In this document: positions 16,384 to 24,993 of the stretch, piece after piece
Layout: every line of letters begins with the position of its first letter
Position numbering within the stretch: position 1 is the stretch's first letter
NCBI GenBank assembly: GCA_934435205.1
Contig: CAKSAK010000006.1
Coordinates: 90,999 to 154,998 of the forward strand
Source of the DNA: an uncultured Ruminococcus sp.
GTDB lineage: Bacteria > Bacillota > Clostridia > Oscillospirales > Ruminococcaceae
DNA length: 64,000 bases
Direction of reading: 5' to 3'
Notes under the pieces: generated by a model
What the model was told of the DNA's origin: nothing
What the model saw: the letters and a program-made list of their open reading frames with translations, nothing else
The model's database searches: none
Position numbers and translations under genes: made by a program

Positions 16384-17172
16384 ATGAATGGTCTACTTTG
16401 GGCTGCGGCAGGCACGGGCTTTACATTCTCTATGACGACGTTAGGTGCGGCTGTGGTCTTTTTCATGAGAAAAGAGGGGCAGAGCGAAAAGTTGCAGAAA
16501 GCCTTTTTAGGCTTTGCCGCAGGCGTTATGATAGCCGCAAGCGTGTGGAGCTTGCTTATCCCTGCCATAAACGAGGCGGAAGCTCTCGGCAGGATAGGCT
16601 GGATACCTGCCGCAGGCGGCTTTGCGCTAGGCGTGCTGTTTCTTATGGGGCTTGACAAGGCAATGCCTTATTTTCTACCTGAGCCTGAAAGGGAGGAGGG
16701 CGTCCGCAGGGGACTAAAGCGTTCGGGAATGCTTATTTTCGCTATCACACTGCACAATATCCCTGAGGGCATGGCAGTAGGTCTTGCCTTTGCACTGGCG
16801 GCACATAATGACAGCTCGGTACTGCTGGCTTCTGCTATCGCACTTGCCATAGGCATGGGCATACAGAACTTTCCCGAGGGTGCGGCTATCGCACTTCCGC
16901 TGAGGCAATCGGGCATGAGCAGGGCGAAAGCATTCGGCCTCGGCACTCTTTCGGGACTTGTTGAGCCTGTTTTCGGACTTCTCACCGTCCTTGCCGCAGG
17001 TGCTATCCAACCGCTTCTTCCGTGGCTTCTTGCCTTTGCCGCAGGAGCAATGCTCTATGTGGTGGTGGAGGAGCTTATCCCCGAAGCACATCTGGGGGAA
17101 GGTCACATGGGAACAGTTGGCGTAATGCTAGGCTTCTTGCTTATGATGATACTTGATGTGGCGCTAGGATAA
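16384..17172 (+). CDS. ZIP family divalent metal transporter
   Basis: A 262-residue membrane protein with about eight segments. The conserved ZIP metal-binding motifs are both visible: LHNIPEGMAVGLAF (TM4) and IQNFPEGAAIALPLR (TM5). It probably moves Zn2+ or another divalent ion into the cytoplasm, as in the GufA-like branch. I start it at ATG 16384 (AAAGGAAAC upstream), not at the ATG 99 bases earlier whose leader reads as non-coding. It stands alone, divergent from sipL. Confidence 0.9.
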   Translation: MNGLLWAAAGTGFTFSMTTLGAAVVFFMRKEGQSEKLQKAFLGFAAGVMIAASVWSLLIPAINEAEALGRIGWIPAAGGFALGVLFLMGLDKAMPYFLPEPEREEGVRRGLKRSGMLIFAITLHNIPEGMAVGLAFALAAHNDSSVLLASAIALAIGMGIQNFPEGAAIALPLRQSGMSRAKAFGLGTLSGLVEPVFGLLTVLAAGAIQPLLPWLLAFAAGAMLYVVVEELIPEAHLGEGHMGTVGVMLGFLLMMILDVALG

Positions 17173-17188
17173 AAAGGCTTATTTGTAA

Positions 17189-17224
17189 AAAACTGCAGTG
17201 ATGTTTTTCACCGCAGTTTTTTTG
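17189..17224 (+). terminator. Terminator after the ZIP gene
   Basis: AAACTGCAGTG pairs with CACCGCAGTTT (one mismatch), followed by a T run. Confidence 0.85.
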
Positions 17225-17294
17225 TTGTGATAACGCACAAGTATCGTGTGTTGACTTTGTGAGTTATTGCTTTCGTCTTTTTGACGTTTTTCGG

Positions 17295-17323
17295 TTGACA
17301 AACGGGGCATGATTTGGTATAAT
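17295..17323 (+). promoter_or_regulatory. Promoter of the beta-helix protein gene
   Basis: Perfect TTGACA (17295-17300) and TATAAT (17318-17323) with a 17-base spacer. Confidence 0.85.
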
Positions 17324-17415
17324 TGAATATGTGTAAAATATGTTCTGCTAAAAAGATAAAAAGAACAAAAAAGAGAGCAGCGATAACCCCAAGACAACGA
17401 AAGGACAGATGAGAA

Positions 17416-19989
17416 TTGACAAAGATCACTCGCACCTTTATTGCCTTTGCAGCGGCGTGTTTACTCGCCATTATGCTTATGACAGTAAGGTGCTTTGCTT
17501 ATGATTATTCCACTATCACCGGCACAAAAGCCAGCGGTGCGGAAATAAGCGGATATTCAGGGGCGCTTGAAGTGAACGTGCTTGACTTCGGCGCAGACAA
17601 AAAGGGAAAGAAAGACTCCTCAAAGGCGATACAGAAAGCCCTTGACTATGCCATTGACAACGGCTCCAACTCTGTGCAGATAAAGGTCGTTGTGCCGAAA
17701 GGAAAATACAGGATAGACAAGCTTTTGGAGATATATTCAAACACTTGGCTGTATCTTGAGGACGGAGCGACTATCGTCAGAAATTTTGACAAGGGCTGTA
17801 TGATAAAGAACGCTCAGGCGAACGGCGCAGGCGGATATGACAGCGAGAGAAATATCGTTATCGAGGGCGGCTGCTGGGACGGCAACCCTTCGTCTACTTC
17901 AAGACCATTTTCTAATATGAGATTTGGTCACATGAAAAACCTTTGGATAAAGAACGTTGAGATAAAAAACAATTACAACGGACATCATGTTGAGATAGGC
18001 GGCGTAAAGGGCATCACTATCGAGGACTGCGATTTTCACGGCTATACGGGAACATCTCAGAAAGAGGCTATACAGCTAGATACCATAAGTAACAGTGATG
18101 TTTTTCCGGCGTATGAGCCTTTTGACGATACTCCTTGCGACAATGCCGTAATAAAGAACAACAAATTCCATGACCTTATAAGAGGTCTTGGCTCACATTC
18201 AGCTTGTCTTGGCGTATATTATACTAATACACTTATATCAGGCAACTCATTTTATAATATGAGCGGAACGGCTATCGTACTTATTAATCATAAAAAATGT
18301 ATAATCGAAAACAATACTATGAAAAACGTTGGCTGTGCCATAGATTTCAAGTACATGACAGATTATGAAAATGCAAATTTCCATGTGCCTAATTCAGGCT
18401 ATGCGGGCATAAAGGATCGTCTTGACGATAATGCCAACACCATAATAAGAAACAACGATATAACCGTTGTGGGTACATATTATTATCCGGAGCCATATGC
18501 GATACAGATATTTGGCAAAAAGCTTGAAAAGTCATATTCACACCCTGATTACAATTATACTGTAAAGGGCGTGAAGATAATAGACAACACTATAAAAACA
18601 GCTGGTTCGGCATTAAGGCTCACAGACGTTTCGGGAATTTTCATAGGTTCTAACGATATAAGCTATGACTATGACAGATATAATTATTCCATGGATCTTA
18701 TATGGCTCAGCGAATCGTCACAGGTGACTGTTACCAAAAATAAGCTTACAGGCACAAAGCAGAACAGCGTTTATATAAGCGGAGGTTCAGGCAATGAGGT
18801 AAGCTCAAATACCATTAAAAAGCCAGGTGTGTCGGGAGTTTATGTTTCAGGCGGTTCTGATAAAAATACCATATCAGGCAATACTATAACTTCCGCAGGC
18901 TCCAACGGCATAAAGATAACCAAAGAAGCTAAGGCAGATGTGAGAAAAAATACTGTTAAGAAGTCGAAAAATCACGGACTTATATTCACTGGCGGAAGCG
19001 GTAAGGCTTCTGACAATATCCTTGAAGAAAACGGTCTTAGCGGTCTTATGGCTGATAACAGCGCTTCTGTGGAGTTTTTCAACAACACCTGCAATAAAAA
19101 TAAAGGCTACGGAATAAAAGCTAATAAGAAATCTCAGGTGAAAATAAGCGGAAACAGCTTTGCCGATAACAGCAAGGGCGATATCTACGTCACAGGCAGT
19201 GCGGCAGTGCTTCTGAACGCACCTGATAACGTAAAGTCGCAGGATATCTGCTCTGATAAGCTCACTTTAACATGGGACGAGGTGTCGCAGGCTGACGGCT
19301 ATTATGTTTACAGAAAGACCGACGCTGAGGACGCAGAGTTTGAGCAGATAGCAACTGTAACAGACGGCACTTCATTTACAGATTATGGACTTGTTCCAAA
19401 AACAAGATATATTTATAAAGTGACAGCTTTTCTTGACACTGTTGACAGTGTCCAAGAGGGAAGCGACAGTGCGGATATGAGCATAAAAACAAAGCTTACT
19501 ATTATGGGCTGTACCACAAATATGCGTGGCTCTATGTCATACACTGGCAAGGAGAGAACACAGATATTTGACGTTTTTGTAGACGGCGAGACACTTATCC
19601 CTGACGTTGATTACAGGGTGGTTTACTATGACAACGTGAACGTTGGAACTGCAAAGGTGACTGTTATAGGCATGGGTCAGTATTGTGACTCAGCTGATTT
19701 TCAGTTTGACATAACACTAAAGTCTGACAATGTGATGGTCATAAAGCCACAGGAGCTTAACAACAAGTCTATCGTGTCGGGCAAGCCTACAATGAAAGCC
19801 CAGGGCTATGAGGTAGCAGAAGCGGTGAAGGATAAGCTTGACTATGTTCCTCACAGTGAGCCTGCCACAGTGGTGAACTACAATTCACCTGCACAGATAA
19901 TCGCAAAGGCGAGAGCTGATATGCTCGACCTGAAAGTGCGCTCATACCGTGAGCTGACGGGCGAAACTATTTACGGCGCTTGGCTGTAA
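17416..19989 (+). CDS. Secreted right-handed beta-helix protein with FN3 and Ig-like domains
   Basis: 857 residues. It has a signal peptide (TRTFIAFAAACLLAIMLMTV), then a pectate-lyase-like entry (VNVLDFGADKKGKKDSSKAI, the superfamily hallmark). A long parallel beta-helix follows to about residue 600, with many N-N-x-I turns. Then come an FN3 domain (LTLTWDEVSQADGYYVYRKT) and an Ig-like module (DYRVVYYDNVNVGTAKVTV) like those in the LRR protein at 62259. The tail shows no sorting motif, so it is probably released or held non-covalently. It may bind or cut a polysaccharide; no catalytic set can be assigned. The start is TTG 17416, with GAAAGGAC nine bases upstream and no usable ATG. Confidence 0.85.
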   Translation: MTKITRTFIAFAAACLLAIMLMTVRCFAYDYSTITGTKASGAEISGYSGALEVNVLDFGADKKGKKDSSKAIQKALDYAIDNGSNSVQIKVVVPKGKYRIDKLLEIYSNTWLYLEDGATIVRNFDKGCMIKNAQANGAGGYDSERNIVIEGGCWDGNPSSTSRPFSNMRFGHMKNLWIKNVEIKNNYNGHHVEIGGVKGITIEDCDFHGYTGTSQKEAIQLDTISNSDVFPAYEPFDDTPCDNAVIKNNKFHDLIRGLGSHSACLGVYYTNTLISGNSFYNMSGTAIVLINHKKCIIENNTMKNVGCAIDFKYMTDYENANFHVPNSGYAGIKDRLDDNANTIIRNNDITVVGTYYYPEPYAIQIFGKKLEKSYSHPDYNYTVKGVKIIDNTIKTAGSALRLTDVSGIFIGSNDISYDYDRYNYSMDLIWLSESSQVTVTKNKLTGTKQNSVYISGGSGNEVSSNTIKKPGVSGVYVSGGSDKNTISGNTITSAGSNGIKITKEAKADVRKNTVKKSKNHGLIFTGGSGKASDNILEENGLSGLMADNSASVEFFNNTCNKNKGYGIKANKKSQVKISGNSFADNSKGDIYVTGSAAVLLNAPDNVKSQDICSDKLTLTWDEVSQADGYYVYRKTDAEDAEFEQIATVTDGTSFTDYGLVPKTRYIYKVTAFLDTVDSVQEGSDSADMSIKTKLTIMGCTTNMRGSMSYTGKERTQIFDVFVDGETLIPDVDYRVVYYDNVNVGTAKVTVIGMGQYCDSADFQFDITLKSDNVMVIKPQELNNKSIVSGKPTMKAQGYEVAEAVKDKLDYVPHSEPATVVNYNSPAQIIAKARADMLDLKVRSYRELTGETIYGAWL

Positions 19990-20006
19990 GCTATAAAAAT
20001 TGGCAT

Positions 20007-20044
20007 AAAAAACACGGCTGATATTTTCTCAGCCGTGTTTTTTG
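20007..20044 (+). terminator. Bidirectional terminator after the beta-helix gene
   Basis: AAACACGGCTGA pairs perfectly with TCAGCCGTGTTT, with A-rich and T-rich flanks, so it can serve both strands. The right edge touches the first copy of the 28-base direct repeat. Confidence 0.85.
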
Positions 20045-20068
20045 TATGTCTTTATTTTGTTATCTTTA
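20041..20068. repeat. 28-base direct repeat, left copy
   Basis: TTTGTATGTCTTTATTTTG then T-TATCTTTA. It matches 20827-20854 at 27 of 28 positions. The two copies bracket the small minus-strand genes at 20052 and 20381. Confidence 0.8.
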
Positions 20069-20222
20069 GAAGATCAACATAATACGCCTCATCAGATAGT
20101 CCTTGCATATGAATTGTTATCGCCCTTGCTTTATCTTCTGCCGCATATACAATGTTTCGTGAAGATAAAAACATAGAAACAATCAATGTAAATATAACAG
20201 CTACTATGCTATTTTTTTTCAC
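20052..20222 (-). CDS. Small secreted protein, probably a truncated gene
   Basis: 56 residues. It reads MKKNSIVAVIFTLIVSMFLS (a signal peptide), then about 30 residues containing AITIHMQGLSDEAYYVDLLK before the stop. The GTG start at 20220-20222 has an AGGAGGA site eight bases upstream, so translation is credible. The mature part looks like the first strand pair of a longer secreted domain, and its stop codon lies within the 28-base direct repeat. This suggests that a longer gene was cut by the rearrangement that made the repeat. It could instead be a genuine short peptide. Confidence 0.55.
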   Translation of the reverse strand: MKKNSIVAVIFTLIVSMFLSSRNIVYAAEDKARAITIHMQGLSDEAYYVDLLKITK

Positions 20223-20380
20223 TACAATTCCTCCTAGTTATGATGTGTATAAAATATTGCTGAACCCAGACACCTACATTAATTAAAATTATTCGCAAAA
20301 AAATGAGCAGAAAAAATATAATAACTCTGTAAATATTGAGGATGCTCTATACCACCTAACTTAGATTGAACTATTTAGAC

Positions 20381-20794
20381 TTATTGCTGTCGATTAGTCA
20401 GTATATTATATATACCAATTAGAATTGAACAAAGTAATGCTATCCCATTAAGACTATAACTTAGAATCATACCGAAGCCGCTTCCTGCATTAGGTGTTCC
20501 ATAATCACCGTTGAAAGCCATAAATATATGAATAAAAAAATCAGTATCGTAAAATATATAACCGATTATAACAGAAAAACAAATGGTCAATATAACACCC
20601 AAACAATATATTTTTATATTATGGCTGCTTAACTTAACAAAAAAAGTCAACTGTACCGCTGCATAAATAATAAAAAAAATAAATATAGAAACAACAGAAG
20701 CTATCCCTGCTCCTAAATATGCAGTTAAATTAAACAAAAGAGCATATATGAAACTCATCAATACATATTTAACATATTTCATCATAATAATCAT
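20381..20794 (-). CDS. Small integral membrane protein of unknown function
   Basis: 137 residues with four predicted membrane helices (LMSFIYALLFNLTAYLGAGI, VVSIFIFFIIYAAVQLTFFV, YCLGVILTICFSVIIGYIF and LNGIALLCSILIGIYNIL) and a short Gly/Asn loop. No strong ribosome binding site is visible before the first ATG. The following Met residues at positions 4 and 5 are alternative starts. Its base composition is more AT-rich than its neighbours, which suggests that it arrived with the segment bounded by the 28-base direct repeats. No family recognised. Confidence 0.5.
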   Translation of the reverse strand: MIIMMKYVKYVLMSFIYALLFNLTAYLGAGIASVVSIFIFFIIYAAVQLTFFVKLSSHNIKIYCLGVILTICFSVIIGYIFYDTDFFIHIFMAFNGDYGTPNAGSGFGMILSYSLNGIALLCSILIGIYNILTNRQQ

Positions 20795-20826
20795 ATCCCA
20801 TTTTGATGAAATCTAAGTCATCCTGA

Positions 20827-20854
20827 TTTGTATGTCTTTATTTTGCTATCTTTA
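20827..20854. repeat. 28-base direct repeat, right copy
   Basis: Second copy of the repeat at 20041-20068 (27 of 28 identical). It runs into the stop codon of the membrane protein gene at 20852. Confidence 0.8.
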
Positions 20855-22069
20855 CTGCGGAGTCTGCTGAACGTCCTGCATTTGCGGAGCAAAATTCGCA
20901 AGAGAATAAAGCCTGTTCATGAAATCGCCGTCAACAAAGAGGTTGTTCACAAGCACCTTTGTGTCAGGATTTTTGTTCTTAGGGTTGATTGTCTGCTGAT
21001 AAACTGTGAGATAATTCTCATTGCCTGACTTGCTCACATAGCAATCTATCACCATATATGTAGGCAGGAATTGAGTAACAGCCGTCTGATAATCAAAAAG
21101 CGTGTAAGGGCTTTGCTCCATTGAAACCTTGAAAGACTTTATGTCCTCAGGCACCATAAATCTGTATGAGCCTTTGAGGTTTTTGTATTCTGCCCAATCG
21201 TCCTCAGACTCAATAAAAGGCTTCTTTGACGTATTGCTTACCCCTGCCACAAGGAATGCCAGCAGAAGCACAAATTCGCCGCCCCATACTATCCACAGGA
21301 TCGTGCCGTTCACAAGCGAGCCGTTATCTCTTGATGAATGTGATGACTTGTAAGACCAGCGACCCTCCTCGTTGATAGACTTAACGTCTTTCCAAAGGTC
21401 AGATGGGTGTGCGATTATGTCAAAAAGTCCTGTTTTGTCATAATCTCTGTAATCATAGGTGTAGTCATAAGCGTTCATGGTGTATGACTTTTCTAGGCTT
21501 TTCTTGGCTGAGTTTTCGTCCTTGCCGAGAAGCTTGTCAAGCTCGAAAAACTGCCATACAGATTTTTTCTGCATCGTGGCAATGTCCTCGTCTGAAAAAT
21601 CGCCTGTTGAATCGTTGCTGAAAAGATCATATGCCTTGGTCTGGTGATAAAAGTCATAATAATCACCGAAGCCGTCTGTGTTCTCATCAAAAAGCATATT
21701 CAGCTCGTCATAATAGTCATAGGCTGTGTATTCTTCCATAAGCTCATAGCCATATTTTTTCAGATCGTTGTAATCATACAGCGCCCATTTAAAATATGTG
21801 GCAAGCAGAAAGCCCACCACTGCACAGGCAACTGCTACAACAGTGTTTCGCATTTTGAAAGCCTTTACTATCTTTCCGCCCACAAAGCCCAGCGCAAATG
21901 ACACTGCCACTGCGGCGAAAACGTTAAGATAGATGATAGTACACCAACCCTCAAAAAGCAGATAGAGCCAGAAAAGCAATCCTCCACAGACCGCTGTTGC
22001 AAGCACCATGAGCACTGCTCCAACTGGGCTGAATTTGCCCGACTCTTTGTAATGTTTGTGTTCTCCCAT
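20852..22069 (-). CDS. Membrane protein with extracytoplasmic domain, unknown function
   Basis: 405 residues. Three membrane segments lie close to the N-terminus (AVLMVLATAVCGGLLFWLYL, NVFAAVAVSFALGFVGG, TVVAVACAVVGFLLATYF). An acidic Tyr/Asp-rich segment of about 150 residues follows (ELMEEYTAYDYYDELNM). A fourth membrane segment (ILWIVWGGEFVLLLAFLVAG) comes next, then a soluble C-terminal domain. I start it at ATG 22069 with an AAGGGGG site; the upstream in-frame ATG lacks one. I recognise no family. Before the repeat-flanked insertion it probably ended close to the bidirectional terminator at 20007. Confidence 0.7.
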   Translation of the reverse strand: MGEHKHYKESGKFSPVGAVLMVLATAVCGGLLFWLYLLFEGWCTIIYLNVFAAVAVSFALGFVGGKIVKAFKMRNTVVAVACAVVGFLLATYFKWALYDYNDLKKYGYELMEEYTAYDYYDELNMLFDENTDGFGDYYDFYHQTKAYDLFSNDSTGDFSDEDIATMQKKSVWQFFELDKLLGKDENSAKKSLEKSYTMNAYDYTYDYRDYDKTGLFDIIAHPSDLWKDVKSINEEGRWSYKSSHSSRDNGSLVNGTILWIVWGGEFVLLLAFLVAGVSNTSKKPFIESEDDWAEYKNLKGSYRFMVPEDIKSFKVSMEQSPYTLFDYQTAVTQFLPTYMVIDCYVSKSGNENYLTVYQQTINPKNKNPDTKVLVNNLFVDGDFMNRLYSLANFAPQMQDVQQTPQ

Positions 22070-22112
22070 TTTAAATACCCCCTTATATACTTCAGGCATA
22101 AGCCATAAAAAA

Positions 22113-22141
22113 ATTATATCACAAATTTAAAGATTTTTCAA
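22113..22141 (-). promoter_or_regulatory. Promoter of the minus-strand membrane protein gene
   Basis: TTGAAA (22136-22141) and TATAAT (22113-22118) with a 17-base spacer on the minus strand, about 45 bases from the start codon. Confidence 0.75.
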
Positions 22142-22220
22142 TAGTTTTGCTGAATTTATGCAGGCATAAAGAGAAATTTTTGTGGAAAACTATTTGCAGT
22201 TATGAAAGGAGCGAACTTAG

Positions 22221-22664
22221 ATGATAGAACAGGATACAATAAAGCTTCTCAGGGAGTGCGACGCAGGAATAAAAATGGGCGTGCAGTCTATTGAGGATTC
22301 GCTGAAATACACTTCAAACGGAGAGTTAAAGCGAACGCTGGAGAAAAATCTTGCAGGGCATGTGGAGATACAAGAGAAGGTTCAGGGACTTTTAAATTCA
22401 TATCATGACAGCGGAAAAGAGCCGCCTGCTATGGCGAAGGGCATGGCGTGGCTTAAAACCAACTTCAAGCTTGCGGCAGAGAGCAGTGACGACGCTGTGG
22501 CAGATTTTATAACAGACGGCTGTAATATGGGTGTGAAGTCCCTGTCTGGGTATCTCAACAATTATCAGGCGGCAGATGAGAAGTCCAAGAACATTGCCAA
22601 GGAGCTTATATGTCTTGAGGAACGTCTTTCTGTGGACATGAGAGGATATCTCTCTGCAAAATAG
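22221..22664 (+). CDS. Small all-helical (ferritin-like) protein of unknown function
   Basis: 147 residues, almost entirely helical and soluble. It reads IEQDTIKLLRECDAGIKMGV, later NLAGHVEIQEKVQGLLNSY and CNMGVKSLSGYLNNYQ, ending ERLSVDMRGYLSAK. The heptad pattern and position of acidic/His residues recall the ferritin-like DUF2383-type four-helix bundles, but a diiron site is not obvious. An AAAGGAG site precedes ATG 22221. It stands alone, divergent from 20852 and convergent with the diguanylate cyclase. Confidence 0.65.
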   Translation: MIEQDTIKLLRECDAGIKMGVQSIEDSLKYTSNGELKRTLEKNLAGHVEIQEKVQGLLNSYHDSGKEPPAMAKGMAWLKTNFKLAAESSDDAVADFITDGCNMGVKSLSGYLNNYQAADEKSKNIAKELICLEERLSVDMRGYLSAK

Positions 22665-22674
22665 GCATGAAAAT

Positions 22675-22710
22675 GGCAGCCGTGGAGTTTTTTTCTCCAC
22701 GGCTGCCTTA
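22675..22710. terminator. Shared terminator between convergent genes
   Basis: GGCAGCCGTGGAG and CTCCACGGCTGCC form a perfect 13-base stem between the two convergent stop codons. Confidence 0.85.
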
Positions 22711-22712
22711 TC

Positions 22713-23786
22713 TTATTTAGATACAACGCAGTTTTTGCCCTGATTTTTGCCTTTGTATAGCAGCTTATCCACTTTTGAGATACCCTCGTCATAGTTTTCG
22801 TTCGGAGTCACTGCGTAAACTCCAAAAGTCATGGATATATTGAAGCTTTGAGAATTTTCCTTAAATGTACACTCATGTATTTTCTGGCAAATGCTCTTTG
22901 CTATCTTCTCACAGCTTTCTGTATCTGTATTTGGAACAACAAATAGTATTTCCTCGCCGCCCCAACGGCACACATAGCCCTCGCTGGGCACGTTTTCAGC
23001 TATAACATCTGATACCGCTCTAAGTACCTTGTCACCGACTTCGTGACCATATGTGTCATTAACGTGCTTGAAATCATCGATATCACCCAAACACATAGAA
23101 TATACGCTGTTTGTCCTGCGGCAGTTGCTTTCTATCTTTTTGATAAAATCCATCATGGCACGGCGGTTGAAAAGCTGAGTAAGCGGGTCGATAGTGGCGA
23201 GCTTTTGAAGCTTTTCGTTCTGTGATTTTGCTTCACGCCTGTTATGCTCATTTGTGAAAATGTATATGGAAGATACATAGATTATTATAATAAAGCTGCA
23301 TAGAGTATTGTAAATGTATAGGATATTCACTCTGTGGGTATCAAAGCTGTAAGGTGCGACCCTGTTTGTGGCTGCGATACGCATGACTATGAACACAACA
23401 ACATCAAAGGACGAAAGCATATATGGGATCGCTTTTCTGTTTGGTGCAAGGAAAAATGGAATAGGTATTATACACAGCATTATCTGCGTAAATCCTGCTG
23501 ACCAACCTATGTAATATGCACCCATGCAGGCGTGTACTATTATTTCGCCCAGCACAAGGTAAGTAAACGATATTTTGCCTATCTTCTTAAAACGAAGCAG
23601 AAAATACATCGCTGTATAGAATGCTACGCTGAAATAGTTATAATATACCATTTGGTGTACTCCGAACCGATAAAACAGTACAAGGTATATTATATGACCT
23701 AACAGCAGTATGATATCACCATAGCGATATATTTCCTCTGCGGTGAACATTCCCGCAAAGAGGTTTATTTCCTTTTTTATTTTCAT
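22713..23786 (-). CDS. Membrane-bound diguanylate cyclase (GGDEF)
   Basis: 357 residues. About six N-terminal membrane segments (residues 25-185) act as a sensor module. A GGDEF domain follows, with TIDPLTQLFNRRAMMDFI, LGDIDDFKHVNDTYGHEVGD and the catalytic signature RWGGEEILFVV (GGEE at 276-279). It would make cyclic di-GMP from two GTP. The RxxD inhibitory site expected just before the signature is absent (EGYVCRWGGEE), so product inhibition at that site is unlikely. No EAL domain. It stands alone under its own promoter. Confidence 0.92.
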   Translation of the reverse strand: MKIKKEINLFAGMFTAEEIYRYGDIILLLGHIIYLVLFYRFGVHQMVYYNYFSVAFYTAMYFLLRFKKIGKISFTYLVLGEIIVHACMGAYYIGWSAGFTQIMLCIIPIPFFLAPNRKAIPYMLSSFDVVVFIVMRIAATNRVAPYSFDTHRVNILYIYNTLCSFIIIIYVSSIYIFTNEHNRREAKSQNEKLQKLATIDPLTQLFNRRAMMDFIKKIESNCRRTNSVYSMCLGDIDDFKHVNDTYGHEVGDKVLRAVSDVIAENVPSEGYVCRWGGEEILFVVPNTDTESCEKIAKSICQKIHECTFKENSQSFNISMTFGVYAVTPNENYDEGISKVDKLLYKGKNQGKNCVVSK

Positions 23787-24051
23787 ACATTTGTTTCTTT
23801 CTTTGATATTTGGTTTGATGTTATAAACAAAATCACTTTACTTTAATAAACATATTATATACTATTTTAAACGTTTTTGCAAGACTAAATTTGTACAAAT
23901 TATCATGATGAATTTTGTAGGTGCTAGCCTAAAAAGTGCGAAAAATGGCACTTATCTGTTGCTTTTTGTAGAGCGTGTAAATCATATTATATAGATATGA
24001 ACAATATGAAAAAATATAGCAAAAAAACTATTGCCGGCAAGTCGTGGGCTA
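23787..24051. other. Intergenic region between divergent genes
   Basis: It holds the two promoters listed separately and a small AAGTGC/GCACTT hairpin (about 23935-23952). No gene or known RNA recognised. Confidence 0.5.
23854..23882 (-). promoter_or_regulatory. Promoter of the diguanylate cyclase gene
   Basis: TTGCAA (23877-23882) and TATAAT (23854-23859) on the minus strand with a 17-base spacer. Confidence 0.65.
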
Positions 24052-24080
24052 TTGAAAAATCCTGACGGATATGTTATAAT
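24052..24080 (+). promoter_or_regulatory. Promoter of the pyridoxamine kinase operon
   Basis: TTGAAA (24052-24057) and TATAAT (24075-24080) with a 17-base spacer, 34 bases before the start codon. Confidence 0.75.
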
Positions 24081-24114
24081 AATATTTATGAGTATTTTTT
24101 AAGAGGGTTTTATT

Positions 24115-24972
24115 ATGCAGGGTTGTAAAAAGGTTGCTTCCATTCAGGATATATCAGGTCTGGGCAGGTGTTCGCTAACAGTGGTGATACCTGTGCTTTC
24201 CGCTATGGGTATTCAGGTGTGTCCTGTGCCTACGGCTGTGCTTTCGGCACACACTGGCTACAGCGAGTTTGTTATGAGAGATCTTACAGACTTTATGAAG
24301 CCTGCGTTGGAACACTATAAAAAAATGGATATGAAATTTGACTGTGTGTACAGTGGGTTTCTAGCTTCAAGCGAGCAGATAGACCACTGCCTTGAGTTTT
24401 TCGAGGCTTTTCCTGACGCCCTGAAGGTCGTAGACCCTGTTATGGGTGACGGAGGAAAGGCATATAAGACCTACACAAAAGAGCTTTGCAGCCGTGTGGT
24501 CGAGCTTGTAAAGGTGGCGGATATAATCACGCCTAACCTCACAGAGGCGGCTATACTTCTTGGTGAGGAATATCCAACGGCTTCAATGCGCAGCTCTGAG
24601 ATAAAATCATGGCTTGTAAGGCTTTCAAAGCAGGGTGCAAAGATAGTTGTTATCACAAGCGTAAATCTTGCAGACGGCGGAATGTCAACTGTAGGCTATG
24701 ATAAAGAAAACAACAGCTTTTGGAAAATAAAGAATGATTATGTTCCTGCGCACTATTCAGGAACGGGAGATATGTTCACAAGTGTTCTTATTGGAGGACT
24801 TCTCAAGGGTGACAGCCTGCCTATCGCAATGAACAGAGCCACAGCGTTCACAGAGCTTACTGTCAAGACTACATACAGCTATCAGACCCCTTGGACAGAC
24901 GGACTTATGCTGGAGGGTCAGCTTCCTTGGCTCACAAGCTATCAGGAGCTTAGGGACTATACGAATTTGTGA
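24115..24972 (+). CDS. pdxY: Pyridoxamine/pyridoxal kinase
   Basis: A 285-residue ribokinase-fold enzyme that phosphorylates pyridoxal or pyridoxamine for pyridoxal-5'-phosphate salvage. Diagnostic segments are VASIQDISGLGRCSLTVVIP at the N-terminus, the substrate region LSAHTGYS, VVDPVMGDGGKAYKTY, ITPNLTEAAILLGE and the catalytic HYSGTGDMFTSVLIGG, with the Asp of GTGD as general base. Length is normal. It heads a three-gene run with trmL and a DegV protein. Whether it is PdxY or a PdxK-like paralogue cannot be decided by sight. Confidence 0.88.
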   Translation: MQGCKKVASIQDISGLGRCSLTVVIPVLSAMGIQVCPVPTAVLSAHTGYSEFVMRDLTDFMKPALEHYKKMDMKFDCVYSGFLASSEQIDHCLEFFEAFPDALKVVDPVMGDGGKAYKTYTKELCSRVVELVKVADIITPNLTEAAILLGEEYPTASMRSSEIKSWLVRLSKQGAKIVVITSVNLADGGMSTVGYDKENNSFWKIKNDYVPAHYSGTGDMFTSVLIGGLLKGDSLPIAMNRATAFTELTVKTTYSYQTPWTDGLMLEGQLPWLTSYQELRDYTNL

Positions 24973-24993
24973 TATCTGGAAGTGTTACCGAAT

